From the NCBI GenBank assembly GCA_024279275.1, contig JAJRRS010000110.1, forward strand, positions 1 through 53,354: a stretch of DNA of 53,354 bases, read 5' to 3'. This DNA is from Planctomycetota bacterium (lineage in GTDB: Bacteria; Planctomycetota; Phycisphaerae; Phycisphaerales; Phycisphaeraceae). The translations under genes and the position numbers were made by a program. The notes beneath the pieces are model-generated. The model did not search any database and was not told the DNA's origin. It worked only from the letters and a program-made list of their open reading frames with translations. Of the stretch, positions 16,233-24,420 are shown one piece after another (within the stretch, counting starts at the first letter, position 1; each line of letters opens with the position of its first letter).

Positions 16233-17543
16233 TCAGTTGGCCTGTCCCTCGGTCGGGGCGGGTGCGGGTTGGACGGGCGACGGCTCGGCGACCGCTAGGA
16301 TCGTCCAGGTTTCGATCTTCCATGATGGGGTGACAGCGGTGCGGGCATAGAACTCGGTATTTTTTTCAGGCGAGATCGGCATCTGCCATTGGACCTGCCA
16401 GCGTCGAAGCGGCAGGGCCTGCGTGTCCCAGGCGGTAATCAGGAACACGACCCGGTCCAGGCGTAAGCCGGTGTCGTTCCCCAGATAAATCCTGGCCATG
16501 GTGTCCGAGCCGGTGGACATGGCTTGCATCGAGACGTCTTGTATCGGAATCAATGAGTCCTGCGTTTGAGTGACCGTGATTGACCAGACGGGGTTCAGGC
16601 CGGTGGGGTCAAGGCTGGGTGGGATAGGCAGGCGGACCGGCATCGGGTGGTCCCGGCTGACCATGTCAATCGGGAGGGAGGTGCGTGCTTTTTCCGTGCC
16701 CTGTCGATTGACTAATGAGATCGTAAGTTCGCCTGCCATGACCACATCATCGCGTTCACTAATGACTCGACCGACGTAATGGATCGCGCCGGTATCCGAG
16801 GGCACGAGTTTGCTGTCGGCGACGAAGACCGCCGGGTCGTCCTGGGGTTGAGATTGATAGGGCTGGTTGGGCTGAACCCAGGGTGCGTGGTCAAGCGCCA
16901 AAGACCCGGCCAGCGGCAGGCCTTGAAAGCTCGGGCCTTGGTAGACGGGTTCGGGCGGCAGGTCTGGTGACGGGTTGGTGGACGCTGATGAGCCTGCTGC
17001 CGGGTCCCAGTTGATCGTCCACAGCCCCCCGCCGAGTACGGCCAGCGCCAGCGCGGCGGCGGCGGCGAGGAGGTAGCCGCCTCGGCCGGCCTTCTGCGCT
17101 TTGGTTTTTTTTGTCGGCACGGAGTCGGGCTGCGGGCCGAGGTCGATCGGCTTGCGAGGCTCGTCCACAGCGGGCTTGATCGTATCGTAGTCGTCGAACT
17201 GGCTGTCACGCTCGCGCTCAGCCTCGACACGCATCATCGCAGACAAGTCCTGGCCACCCCCCTGCAAGGATTGAGCGTCGGCCTTGGCGGTGGCACCTCC
17301 GCCCCCGGATTCACCCCCGGATACACCCCCGGCTACACCCCCGGACTCGGACTTGGGGCCGCCCCCGGATGTGCCCCCGGATTCACCTCCGGACTGGGCA
17401 CGCGCGGCGGTGGGGATCTGCTTGAAGTGGGTCTGGCCGATCAGGTATCGGTGCCTGCAGGAGGCACACGTCACAGCGGCCCCCACACGCACAAAAGGCG
17501 TGTTGACCACGGCACGACAAGATGGGCAGGCTACTTCATACAC
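16233..17543 (-). CDS. Single-span membrane protein with an N-terminal zinc ribbon
   Basis: Protein of 436 residues that starts at GTG with no clear ribosome site. It has a zinc ribbon (CPSCRAVV...CASCRHRY) at residues 6-34, a Gly/Ser/Glu-rich stretch encoded by G-run repeats (about 50-90), a membrane span near residues 155-175, and a large domain beyond the membrane with no recognised fold. The architecture (ribbon inside, one span, domain outside) is common in planctomycetes. A segment WQVQWQMPISP recurs, slightly changed, in the membrane protein at 44661. It is directly upstream of the rhomboid gene and divergent from moaA. Confidence 0.6.
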   Translation of the reverse strand: MYEVACPSCRAVVNTPFVRVGAAVTCASCRHRYLIGQTHFKQIPTAARAQSGGESGGTSGGGPKSESGGVAGGVSGGESGGGGATAKADAQSLQGGGQDLSAMMRVEAERERDSQFDDYDTIKPAVDEPRKPIDLGPQPDSVPTKKTKAQKAGRGGYLLAAAAALALAVLGGGLWTINWDPAAGSSASTNPSPDLPPEPVYQGPSFQGLPLAGSLALDHAPWVQPNQPYQSQPQDDPAVFVADSKLVPSDTGAIHYVGRVISERDDVVMAGELTISLVNRQGTEKARTSLPIDMVSRDHPMPVRLPIPPSLDPTGLNPVWSITVTQTQDSLIPIQDVSMQAMSTGSDTMARIYLGNDTGLRLDRVVFLITAWDTQALPLRRWQVQWQMPISPEKNTEFYARTAVTPSWKIETWTILAVAEPSPVQPAPAPTEGQAN

Positions 17544-17615
17544 TTATTAGACCCACACTTTAACAACCCACACCCATGCGAACCAATACTCCGCGGCCAA
17601 AGAACACCAAGCCCC

Positions 17616-17621
17616 TATAAT
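17616..17621 (+). promoter_or_regulatory. Candidate -10 box overlapping the moaA start
   Basis: A perfect TATAAT ends one base into the first possible moaA ATG (17620) and lies 7 bases before the second (17629). No good -35 hexamer is seen. If used, transcription would begin at or next to the second ATG, giving a leaderless mRNA. Confidence 0.3.
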
Positions 17622-18678
17622 GGGTTCAATGACACTGGCGTTACCGATCCTCGACCCCGGCCCACAGCGCCCAAGCTACGCCCAGGGGCCACGGAGCCTG
17701 GGGTCCGTCAAGCTGCTGCGGCTGTCGGTGACGGATCGGTGCAACCTGCGGTGTATTTACTGCATGCCCGAGGACGGCGTCACATTCTACGACCGCAAAG
17801 ACCTCCTGACCGCCGAGCAGTTTATTCAGGTCGCGGCGGCGGCCCGGTCGATCGGCGTGACCCATTTCAAGATCACCGGCGGCGAGCCAACCGTCCGAGC
17901 AGACGTGGTGCGGATCGTCGAGGGGATCAAAGCGTTAAACCCCGACGACCTATCCATGACGACCAACGGCGTGCTGCTGCCCAAGCTCGCCAAACCGCTT
18001 AGAGACGCGGGGCTTGACCGGCTGACCCTGAGTTGGGACTCGATGAAGCCGGAGGTATTTAATCGACTCACCGGCGGACGCGGCTACAGCCTGAACGACC
18101 TGCTTGGGGGGATCGATGCGGCACAAGACGCCGGGTTCACCAAGCTGAAATTCAATGTCGTGGTCATCGGCGGAATGAACGATTCCGAAGTCGCGGACTT
18201 CGCAAGGCTGACAATAGATCAACCCTGGACCGTGCGGTTTATCGAGTACATGCCGCTGGGCGAGAGCAAGCTGCTGGTCGATGGGCTTAACACCGCGAAT
18301 CTTTACACGGTGGACAACAAGGTGGTTGCCCGACGGATCGAAGAAGAACTGGGGCCGTTGACACCGATGGATCGTGTTGACGAAGCGGGGGTCGGCCCGG
18401 CGGAGGTGTTTACGCTGCCCGGTGCGGTTGGAAAGGTTGGGTTTATCTCGGCGATGAGCCAGCCGTTCTGCGAGACGTGCAACCGGCTTCGCCTGACCGC
18501 CGACGGGCAACTCCGCGCCTGCTTATTCGACGGCGGCGAGGTCGATACCCTGCCCACGCTCAACTCCCCCACCGCTGACTCCCAACAGATCATCGAACTG
18601 ATGGCCCGATGCGTCTTGGAAAAACCAGACACGCACTCCGGACGTGGCAACCGTCCGATGAGCCAGCTCGGCGGGTAG
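17620..18678 (+). CDS. moaA: GTP 3',8-cyclase
   Basis: Radical-SAM enzyme of molybdenum cofactor synthesis that rearranges GTP to 3',8-cyclo-GTP. Seen: the SAM cluster CNLRCIYC (Cys41, 45, 48), the TGGEP motif, and the second cluster site CETCNRLRLT followed 14 residues later by a third Cys. The protein ends in the Gly-Gly pair that the family needs for activity. 352 residues, slightly longer than usual because of N- and C-terminal additions. The start could be 17620 or 17629. No other moa or moe gene lies nearby. The space to the divergent gene is only 76 bases and must hold both promoters. Confidence 0.96.
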   Translation: MGSMTLALPILDPGPQRPSYAQGPRSLGSVKLLRLSVTDRCNLRCIYCMPEDGVTFYDRKDLLTAEQFIQVAAAARSIGVTHFKITGGEPTVRADVVRIVEGIKALNPDDLSMTTNGVLLPKLAKPLRDAGLDRLTLSWDSMKPEVFNRLTGGRGYSLNDLLGGIDAAQDAGFTKLKFNVVVIGGMNDSEVADFARLTIDQPWTVRFIEYMPLGESKLLVDGLNTANLYTVDNKVVARRIEEELGPLTPMDRVDEAGVGPAEVFTLPGAVGKVGFISAMSQPFCETCNRLRLTADGQLRACLFDGGEVDTLPTLNSPTADSQQIIELMARCVLEKPDTHSGRGNRPMSQLGG

Positions 18679-18752
18679 CGCCCACTGATACGGATTCAGG
18701 TTAATCCTCGCGTCAACCGCTGATCGGGCCGGGGTTCAAGGAACATTGTTCG

Positions 18753-18803
18753 CTTAGCCTGGCCGCTTGCGGTGAGTACCGGTCGCGAGCGACCGGGCTA
18801 AAC
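18753..18803. repeat. REP-like double palindrome, diverged copy
   Basis: Reads CTTAGCC, then GGCCGCTTGCGG with its stem partly lost, then GGTCGCGAGCGACC intact, then GGCTAAAC. It is the 5194 element with the two hairpins in swapped order, and lies between convergent moaA and rsfS. Confidence 0.75.
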
Positions 18804-18887
18804 ACAGGTGGGCCGTGCGCTTCGTAAGCGTGCTGGGATTAACTGGAATCTGTATGATTTTCGATACAGATCAAAGTTAAAACGCGA

Positions 18888-19358
18888 TCACTCGCCCTGT
18901 TCTTCGCCATCGCCATCTTTGCGCCAGTCGATCTTCGGCGCGTCGCCCCAGAGCATCTCCAGGTCGTAGTGCGCCCGGGCGGTCGGCTCGAAGAGGTGGA
19001 CGATCGAATCAACATAATCCAGCACCAGCCAGGTCGAATCGGCATCGCGCTCGCTACCGAAGCGATCCAGGCTGTATTCCAGTGCGAGGTCCGTTACCTG
19101 CCCGGCAACGCCCTTGATCTGCCGATCACTGGTGCCGGTGGCGATCAGGATGTAGTCGGTGAGATCGCTGAGGCCGCGAACATCCAGGATCACCAGGTCC
19201 TCACAGTGTAGGCCGGCGAGCAGCTTAGCGGCTTGCACCACGAACTTGCGGACAACCAACTCACGCTCGCTGCCGGTCGGTGCGGGCTTGGGTCGGTCGG
19301 TCAGGTTCAAGGCTGACGTGGTCGGGTCTTCGCGGGGTTCAGAGGGTTCGGGGGTCAT
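18888..19358 (-). CDS. rsfS: Ribosomal silencing factor
   Basis: RsfS (Iojap family) binds ribosomal protein uL14 and blocks subunit joining in slow growth. The family core lies at residues 38-145: AAKLLAGLHCEDLVILDVRGLS, TDYILIATGTSDRQIKG, then WLVLDYVDSIVHLFEPTARAHYDLEMLWGD with the usual spacing. An N-terminal extension of about 35 Pro/Glu-rich residues and a charged tail are added. Start ATG at 19358; the DNA before it is CCGGGGG-type repeat, so the ribosome site is masked by G-runs. It follows hppA on the same strand with a hairpin between them. Confidence 0.93.
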   Translation of the reverse strand: MTPEPSEPREDPTTSALNLTDRPKPAPTGSERELVVRKFVVQAAKLLAGLHCEDLVILDVRGLSDLTDYILIATGTSDRQIKGVAGQVTDLALEYSLDRFGSERDADSTWLVLDYVDSIVHLFEPTARAHYDLEMLWGDAPKIDWRKDGDGEEQGE

Positions 19359-19359
19359 A

Positions 19360-19415
19360 ACGGGAATACCGGGAGGGGGCCGGGGAAACCGGGGGTGAAC
19401 CGGGGGTGAACCGGT
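19360..19415. repeat. CCGGGGG-type repeats upstream of rsfS
   Basis: Four to five imperfect units built on ACCGGGGGTGA lie directly before the rsfS start codon, between it and the hppA terminator. A noncoding instance of the same G5 microsatellite seen inside many genes here. Confidence 0.7.
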
Positions 19416-19420
19416 CGAAG

Positions 19421-19455
19421 AAAAAACCCTCGACGGATTCCGCCGGGGGCGAGAG
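19421..19455 (-). terminator. Probable terminator after hppA
   Basis: On the minus strand a stem CTCG...CGAG with inner CGG/CCG pairing is followed by GGTTTTTTCTTC, starting about 55 bases after the hppA stop. The stem is imperfect. Confidence 0.5.
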
Positions 19456-19509
19456 ATTATAACAGAAGCGGTCGGCGATGCCCGCCGGTCACTTGGTCGA
19501 TCCTATCGA

Positions 19510-21924
19510 TCAGCCCAGGCCGATCCATGCGCTGATGGTCGGGGAGAACTGCACGACGACCCCAGCAAAGACGACGCTGACGATGCTCACCAGCTTGATG
19601 AGGATGTTCAGGCTCGGGCCGGAGGTATCTTTGAACGGGTCGCCGACGGTATCGCCTACGACGCCGGCCTTGTGAGCATCTGAACCCTTGCCGCCTTCGG
19701 CACCGGTCTCGATGAACTTCTTGGCGTTGTCCCAGGCACCACCGGCATTAGCCATGAAGATCGCCATCGCGAAGCCGCAGACCAGCGTCCCGGCGATCAG
19801 ACCCATCACCCCAGCCACACCCAGGATCAGCCCGACGATAATCGGGACGACCACCGCCATGCAGGACGGGATGATCATTTCCTTGAGCGCACCACTGGTC
19901 GAGATCGCGACACAGTTGGCGTAGTCGGGGTACTGGTGCCCATCAACGGTGGTCTGGAAAGGCCACTTCATCGGGTCGGCCAGGTCCTCATCACTAAGCC
20001 CGTCGGCCTTGAAGCCCTTTTTCATAATCGCAAACTGACGGCGACACTCGTTCATCATCGCAAACGCCGCACGACCCACCGCGTTCATCGTCATCGAACA
20101 GAACACAAACACAAGCATCACACCCAGGAACAACCCGCACAGAACCTTGGGGTTCATCAGGGTGACGTTGTATAGCTCCATCGTCTGGGGCAGGGTCAGT
20201 TGTAAGACATCGACCGCGGTGGTTGCCCCCTTAAAGACCACCATCCCGTCGGTCACGGTGCCGCCTTCCAGGGCAATAGACACGCCCTCGCTGACGCCGA
20301 CGAGTGAGGACTGCACGGTGATGACGTAGGCCGCCAGCAGCGCCAGCGCCGTCAGTGCCGCCGAGCCGATGGCGAAACCCTTGCCGGTCGCGGCGGTGGT
20401 GTTACCTAAAGAGTCGAGCATGTCGGTGCGTTCACGGACATGCGGGGGCTGCTGGGTCATCTCGGCGTTGCCGCCGGCGTTGTCGGCGATCGGGCCGTAG
20501 GCGTCGGTCGCAAGCGTGATCCCCAGGGTCGAGAGCATCCCGACCGCAGCAAGACCCACGCCGAACACACCCATCAGGAACGTCTCGCCCCCGCCGGCAA
20601 AGTTGAACGCAAACATGATCGCAAACACGATGGTCAACAGCGGAACCCACGTCGAGAGCATCCCCTCGGCGATGCCCGAGATAATCACCGTCGCGGGTCC
20701 GGTCTGGGCCTGCTTGATAATCCGTTTGGTGGGCTTGTGCTCGTAGCTGGTGTAATACTCCGTGCCGAACGCGATGATCAGCCCGGCGGCAAGACCGGTG
20801 ACGATCGAACCCCAGATGCCGATGGCACTCACCGACTCGACATCACCCAGCAGGAAGTTCAGCAGGAAGTACGACCCGATGACAATCATCGCCGAGCTGA
20901 TCCACACGCCCATGTGCAGGCTCTTAAGGAGCTGCGCGAAGCTGGCGTTTTCCTTGGCCCGAACCAGGTAGATCGAGATGATCGAAGCCATGATGCCCAG
21001 CCCAGCCAACGCCGGAGGCGCAACGACCAAGGCCAAAGCCTGTGTGACATCCATATCCAACCGAACAGCAGCAGCAGCCGCCAGCGCCATCGCCGCGAGG
21101 ATCGAGCCGTAATAAGATTCATAAAGGTCCGCACCCATGCCAGCAACGTCGCCGACGTTATCACCGACGTTGTCAGCAATCGTCGCGGGGTTACGGGCAT
21201 CATCCTCGGGGATCCCCGCCTCAACCTTGCCGACCAGGTCGGCACCGACGTCCGCAGCCTTGGTGTAGATGCCGCCACCGACACGGGCGAACAGGGCTTG
21301 CAGCGACGCACCCATCGCGAAGCTCAACGTGATCGTGGTCAGGCTCACCAGGTCGCCGGGGTTCTCGATGTTCATCACCTTGTTCAGGACGATGAACCAG
21401 ACCGAGATGTCCAATAGCGCGAACCCGGTCACACACATGCCCATCACGGCACCGGCGCGGAAAGCGACTTTCAGTGCACCATTAAGCGATTCCTTGGCTG
21501 CGGCACAGGTTCTCGCCGAGGCGTTGGTCGCGGTCTTCATACCCAGGTAGCCGCACAGGCCCGACAGGCTCGAAGCGATCAGCACGCCCAGCGGGGTGAG
21601 CTTGGCCTGCAGGTCTACCATCGACATACCGATAAGCACAACCACCAGCACCACGATGACGATCGCCACAACCTTGGTCTGCTTGGAGAGGTAGGCGTAA
21701 GCCCCCTCGCGGACAGCCTGAGCGATGCGGACCATCTCCGGATCGCCCTCGGAGTTCTTCATGAACCCCAGGTAGAAAATAAACGCGAAAATCAACGCCA
21801 ACACCGCACCGATCGGTGCAAGCAGGTAGGCGTCGGGGATCCCCTCGATTACCTGGCCCAGTGTGACGGCGGACAGCATCGTGGAAGATCCCACGGCCGG
21901 TAAAGTCAACCCCATCGCTAACAT
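19510..21924 (-). CDS. hppA: K+-dependent membrane pyrophosphatase (H+ or Na+ pump)
   Basis: Integral membrane pump that couples hydrolysis of PPi to export of H+ or Na+. About 16 spans. Seen: the substrate-binding stretch around residues 226-262 ([20 protein letters not shown] followed by [15 protein letters not shown]) and its second half [16 protein letters not shown] near 474-489. [10 protein letters not shown] at 507-516 has Ala and Gly where K+-independent enzymes have Lys and Thr, so it belongs to the K+-dependent type. 804 residues, longer than most, with extra loop sequence around 540-600. The ATG has AAGGAAG upstream. A strong terminator ends only about 25 bases before this start codon, which suggests controlled read-through. 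Whether it moves H+ or Na+ cannot be settled by eye. Confidence 0.95.
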   Translation of the reverse strand: MLAMGLTLPAVGSSTMLSAVTLGQVIEGIPDAYLLAPIGAVLALIFAFIFYLGFMKNSEGDPEMVRIAQAVREGAYAYLSKQTKVVAIVIVVLVVVLIGMSMVDLQAKLTPLGVLIASSLSGLCGYLGMKTATNASARTCAAAKESLNGALKVAFRAGAVMGMCVTGFALLDISVWFIVLNKVMNIENPGDLVSLTTITLSFAMGASLQALFARVGGGIYTKAADVGADLVGKVEAGIPEDDARNPATIADNVGDNVGDVAGMGADLYESYYGSILAAMALAAAAAVRLDMDVTQALALVVAPPALAGLGIMASIISIYLVRAKENASFAQLLKSLHMGVWISSAMIVIGSYFLLNFLLGDVESVSAIGIWGSIVTGLAAGLIIAFGTEYYTSYEHKPTKRIIKQAQTGPATVIISGIAEGMLSTWVPLLTIVFAIMFAFNFAGGGETFLMGVFGVGLAAVGMLSTLGITLATDAYGPIADNAGGNAEMTQQPPHVRERTDMLDSLGNTTAATGKGFAIGSAALTALALLAAYVITVQSSLVGVSEGVSIALEGGTVTDGMVVFKGATTAVDVLQLTLPQTMELYNVTLMNPKVLCGLFLGVMLVFVFCSMTMNAVGRAAFAMMNECRRQFAIMKKGFKADGLSDEDLADPMKWPFQTTVDGHQYPDYANCVAISTSGALKEMIIPSCMAVVVPIIVGLILGVAGVMGLIAGTLVCGFAMAIFMANAGGAWDNAKKFIETGAEGGKGSDAHKAGVVGDTVGDPFKDTSGPSLNILIKLVSIVSVVFAGVVVQFSPTISAWIGLG

Positions 21925-21948
21925 TGTTGAACTTCCTTATTCATAACT

Positions 21949-21990
21949 GAAAAAAGAAAAATCGGCCCCCCTCTTTGTACGGGGCCGGAG
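21949..21990 (-). promoter_or_regulatory. Leader terminator (attenuator) just upstream of hppA
   Basis: On the minus strand CGGCCCC (21987-21981) pairs with GGGGCCG (21969-21963), then the run ATTTTTCTTTTTT follows. This is a textbook intrinsic terminator aimed at hppA, whose start codon is only about 25 bases further. No promoter fits in between, so hppA transcripts must pass it. Confidence 0.75.
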
Positions 21991-22023
21991 AACCTGACTC
22001 AAAACTTAATCTCATGGACCGAA

Positions 22024-22068
22024 ACAGCCGGGCATGATGCTGCGGGAAGCATCGGCAAAACCGGCTGT
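22024..22068 (-). ncRNA. Two-tier hairpin in the rpsU-hppA spacer, candidate regulatory RNA
   Basis: ACAGCCGG (22024-22031) pairs with CCGGCTGT (22061-22068), and inside it GATGCT (22036-22041) pairs with AGCATC (22048-22053). It sits between the rpsU terminator and the hppA leader terminator on the same strand. It may be the sensing part of an hppA leader or a separate small RNA. No known riboswitch class is recognised. Confidence 0.4.
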
Positions 22069-22128
22069 CACGAATGAATCGGAGGGTAAGCCCGTTAATG
22101 AGGCCATGACGGGGTGGTCCCGTGAAGT

Positions 22129-22160
22129 AAAAAAAAACGCCCCACCTATCGGCTGGGGCG
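22129..22160 (-). terminator. Terminator of rpsU
   Basis: CGCCCCA (22138-22144) pairs with TGGGGCG (22154-22160) around a 9-base loop, and on the minus strand nine T residues follow. The rpsU stop codon lies within the loop. Confidence 0.9.
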
Positions 22161-22367
22161 GCGTGGAGCTACTGTCGTGGGTTGGCTTAGTTGCTGGACG
22201 CGCTTGATGCTCTTGCGCATCGCGCGCTGCTTGCGCTCGCTGGGCTTCTCGTAGTACGCCCGACGTTTGATGTCTTTGGTCAGGCCTTCTTTTTCGCACA
22301 ACTTCTTAAATCGGCGCATCATCTGTTCCGCCGATTCACCGCTGCGTGCCTTGATCCGTATCGCCAT
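22146..22367 (-). CDS. rpsU: 30S ribosomal protein bS21
   Basis: Small basic protein of the 30S platform, near the anti-Shine-Dalgarno end of 16S rRNA, involved in initiation. The 73-residue protein has the family layout: an acidic/basic start with SAEQMMRRFKKLCEKEG, then DIKRRAYYEKPSERK and a string of Arg/Lys to the end. The start has AAGGCGAT about 8 bases upstream. The stop codon is inside the terminator loop, so translation through the last codons may disturb the hairpin. Followed on the same strand by the hppA leader. Confidence 0.96.
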   Translation of the reverse strand: MAIRIKARSGESAEQMMRRFKKLCEKEGLTKDIKRRAYYEKPSERKQRAMRKSIKRVQQLSQPTTVAPRRPSR

Positions 22368-22688
22368 AATCTAATCGCCTTTCGTGCCTTACATTGATCC
22401 GGCTGCTCGGGTTATCCCATGGGGGGGCCGGAGGGCCGGGCCGGTTTGAGTCGCGTATTCTTGCAAACCCCGGCCTTCTATGCAACCCCGCCTCCCCAAA
22501 CAGCACCCAAAACTTCGCCAACCAAATACGAAAGAAATATAACTGATTATATAATAAGCATTTGTGCCTCACTTCGCCACCTCGAACCCTGACAGTAAAT
22601 ACCCAGCCGGGAATCAATCTCAGCCAATGCCGGTATCCTTTAACAAAAGACCTGCCCACACCCTCTCCCACCTGATGGAACTCCGCCC
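22368..22688. other. Divergent intergenic region, rpsU / LCAT-like gene
   Basis: No gene seen. It holds a GC-only stretch near 22421-22443 (GGGGGGGCCGGAGGGCCGGG) and an AT-rich part at 22520-22560 with the palindrome ATTATATAAT (22546-22555). The palindrome offers a TATAAT to either strand, but neither has a recognisable -35 box. Promoters for both flanking genes presumably lie here. Confidence 0.5.
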
Positions 22689-24116
22689 ATGCATATCCAC
22701 CGCCGAACATGGTTGATCCTCGCACTGTTGGCGCTGTTGCACGCCGGCGGCTGCGCCTCAGTCGCGCAAGGCCCTGAACTCGGCGGACTCTATAACCGCG
22801 CCGCCCAGCACCACAGCCCGATGCGCCACCCGGTGATCGTCATCCCCGGCATCCTGGGGTCCAAGCTCATCGAGCAAGACACCGGGCAGATCGTCTGGGG
22901 CGCGTTTGCCGACGGGTACGCCAACCCCGACCGCCCCGACGGCGCACGGCTCATCGCCCTGCCGATGGCCCAAGGCAAGACGCTGGCCGAACTGACCGAC
23001 ACGGTCATCTCCGACGGCGCACTGGAAAAGCTAAAAGTCTCGCTGCTGGGCCTGCCCGTACAGCTCAACGCCTACATCCACATCCTGGGCACACTCGGCG
23101 TCGGGGGCTACCGTGATCAACCCCTTGGGATGTCCGGCGCGATCGACTACGGCCCGGGCCACTTCACCTGCTTCCAGTTCGACTACGACTGGCGGCGTGA
23201 CAACGTCGAAAACGCCAAACGACTGCACGCTTTTATTAAGGAGAAGCGGGCGTATGTTCAGGCACAGTACAAGGAGCGTTACGGCGAGGAAGATGCGGAG
23301 GTGACGTTCGACATCGTGGCGCATTCGATGGGTGGATTGGTCGCAAGGTACTACCTGCGCTACGGCGACGCCGACCTGCCCACCGACGGGGCGCAGCCGA
23401 ATGTTACCTGGGCGGGTGCGGAAAACGTCCGCCGGCTTGTGCTGGTCGGCACACCCAGCGCCGGGTCCGCCAAGGCGCTCAAACAGCTTGTGCGTGGTGC
23501 GGATTTCGCGCCGACACTCCCGGGGTTTGAGCCGGTGATCCTGGGGACGATGCCGTCGGTCTATCAACTCTTGCCGCGCGGTCGCCACGGCGTGCTTCGG
23601 GATGCGGAAACCGGGGAGGTGATCCCGGACCTGTACGACCCCAAGCTATGGCAGCGGATGAAGTGGGGCCTGGCGTCACCGAAGCAAGACAAAGTGCTGC
23701 GTGTGTTGTTGCCTGATGTCGAAGACCCGGGGGACCGCCGGCAGATCGCGTTGGACCATCAGGCGAAGTGTCTTGACCGGGCCAGGCTGTTCGCCCAGGC
23801 GCTGGATATACCTGCCGCGCCGCCTGATGGCACGACGATTCACCTGTTTGCCGGGGACTCGGAGCCGACGCTCGCGGTCCTGTCTGCCCGCACAGGCGGG
23901 GGGGCGGTGAAAGAACTGGAATCCCAGCCCGGCGACGGCACGGTGCTACGCAGCAGCGCGCTGATGGATGAACGTGTCGGCGGCAACTGGCACCCCACGC
24001 TGGTCTCACCGATCCACTTTGCAGGGGTGCAGTTCCTGTTTGCCGACCACTTGGGCATGACCAAAGACCCCGGGTTCAGCGACAACGTGCTGTATCTGCT
24101 GCTGGAAGCGCCGTGA
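22689..24116 (+). CDS. LCAT/PDAT-like lipoprotein acyltransferase or lipase
   Basis: Alpha/beta-hydrolase of the lecithin:cholesterol acyltransferase type, exported and probably lipid-anchored. Seen: a signal peptide ending HAGGC (Cys22 as lipobox), PVIVIPGILGSKLIE at residues 48-62 (LCAT-type oxyanion region), FDYDWRRDN near 164, and the nucleophile elbow AHSMGG with Ser213. A late Asp and His should complete the triad; GDGTVLRSSA and the HFAG segment are the likely places. 475 residues. Known relatives act on phospholipid or triacylglycerol; the substrate here is not evident. Convergent with murB, with a nested repeat and a GC hairpin between. Confidence 0.85.
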   Translation: MHIHRRTWLILALLALLHAGGCASVAQGPELGGLYNRAAQHHSPMRHPVIVIPGILGSKLIEQDTGQIVWGAFADGYANPDRPDGARLIALPMAQGKTLAELTDTVISDGALEKLKVSLLGLPVQLNAYIHILGTLGVGGYRDQPLGMSGAIDYGPGHFTCFQFDYDWRRDNVENAKRLHAFIKEKRAYVQAQYKERYGEEDAEVTFDIVAHSMGGLVARYYLRYGDADLPTDGAQPNVTWAGAENVRRLVLVGTPSAGSAKALKQLVRGADFAPTLPGFEPVILGTMPSVYQLLPRGRHGVLRDAETGEVIPDLYDPKLWQRMKWGLASPKQDKVLRVLLPDVEDPGDRRQIALDHQAKCLDRARLFAQALDIPAAPPDGTTIHLFAGDSEPTLAVLSARTGGGAVKELESQPGDGTVLRSSALMDERVGGNWHPTLVSPIHFAGVQFLFADHLGMTKDPGFSDNVLYLLLEAP

Positions 24117-24140
24117 TGATGTAGACAAGAAAATATAGAT

Positions 24141-24283
24141 TCACCGCCGAGGGCGCAGAGGACACAGAGAAGACAGAAGATGTGTAACAGTGATGAACGC
24201 TGATAAACGCTGATGGGAAACGGACCGGATCAAATCCGATTTTTATCTGCGTTTATCTGCGTTTATCAGCGTTCATCACTGTT
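24141..24283. repeat. Nested inverted repeat, copy C (outer right arm lost)
   Basis: Inner arms 24186-24214 and 24255-24283 pair at 28 of 29 positions and carry the GATGAACGCTGATAAACG units also seen in copy B. An outer left arm of the CACCGC...GCAGAGGACACAGAG type is at 24141-24172, but no matching right arm remains. A separate hairpin CCCCCGGC/GCCGGGGG is at 24353-24371. Confidence 0.85.
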
Positions 24284-24420
24284 CCTTCTGATTTGATGCG
24301 TCACCCACTGATGTGGATTACGATAAATACTCATGCCTGATATCGCGCCAATCCCCCGGCAAAGCCGGGGGCTGAGGGACAAATGACCGCCTATGGATCT
24401 AATGAAATCCTTATGATGTG

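Noticed and set aside
20440..21417. 325-codon plus-strand frame opposite hppA
   Set aside because: Arg/His/Asp-rich composition typical of antisense frames in GC-rich DNA, and hppA is certain.
22336..22725. 129-codon minus-strand frame across the rpsU/LCAT-like space
   Set aside because: It covers the rpsU start region and the promoter region of the divergent gene, without ribosome site or recognisable domain.
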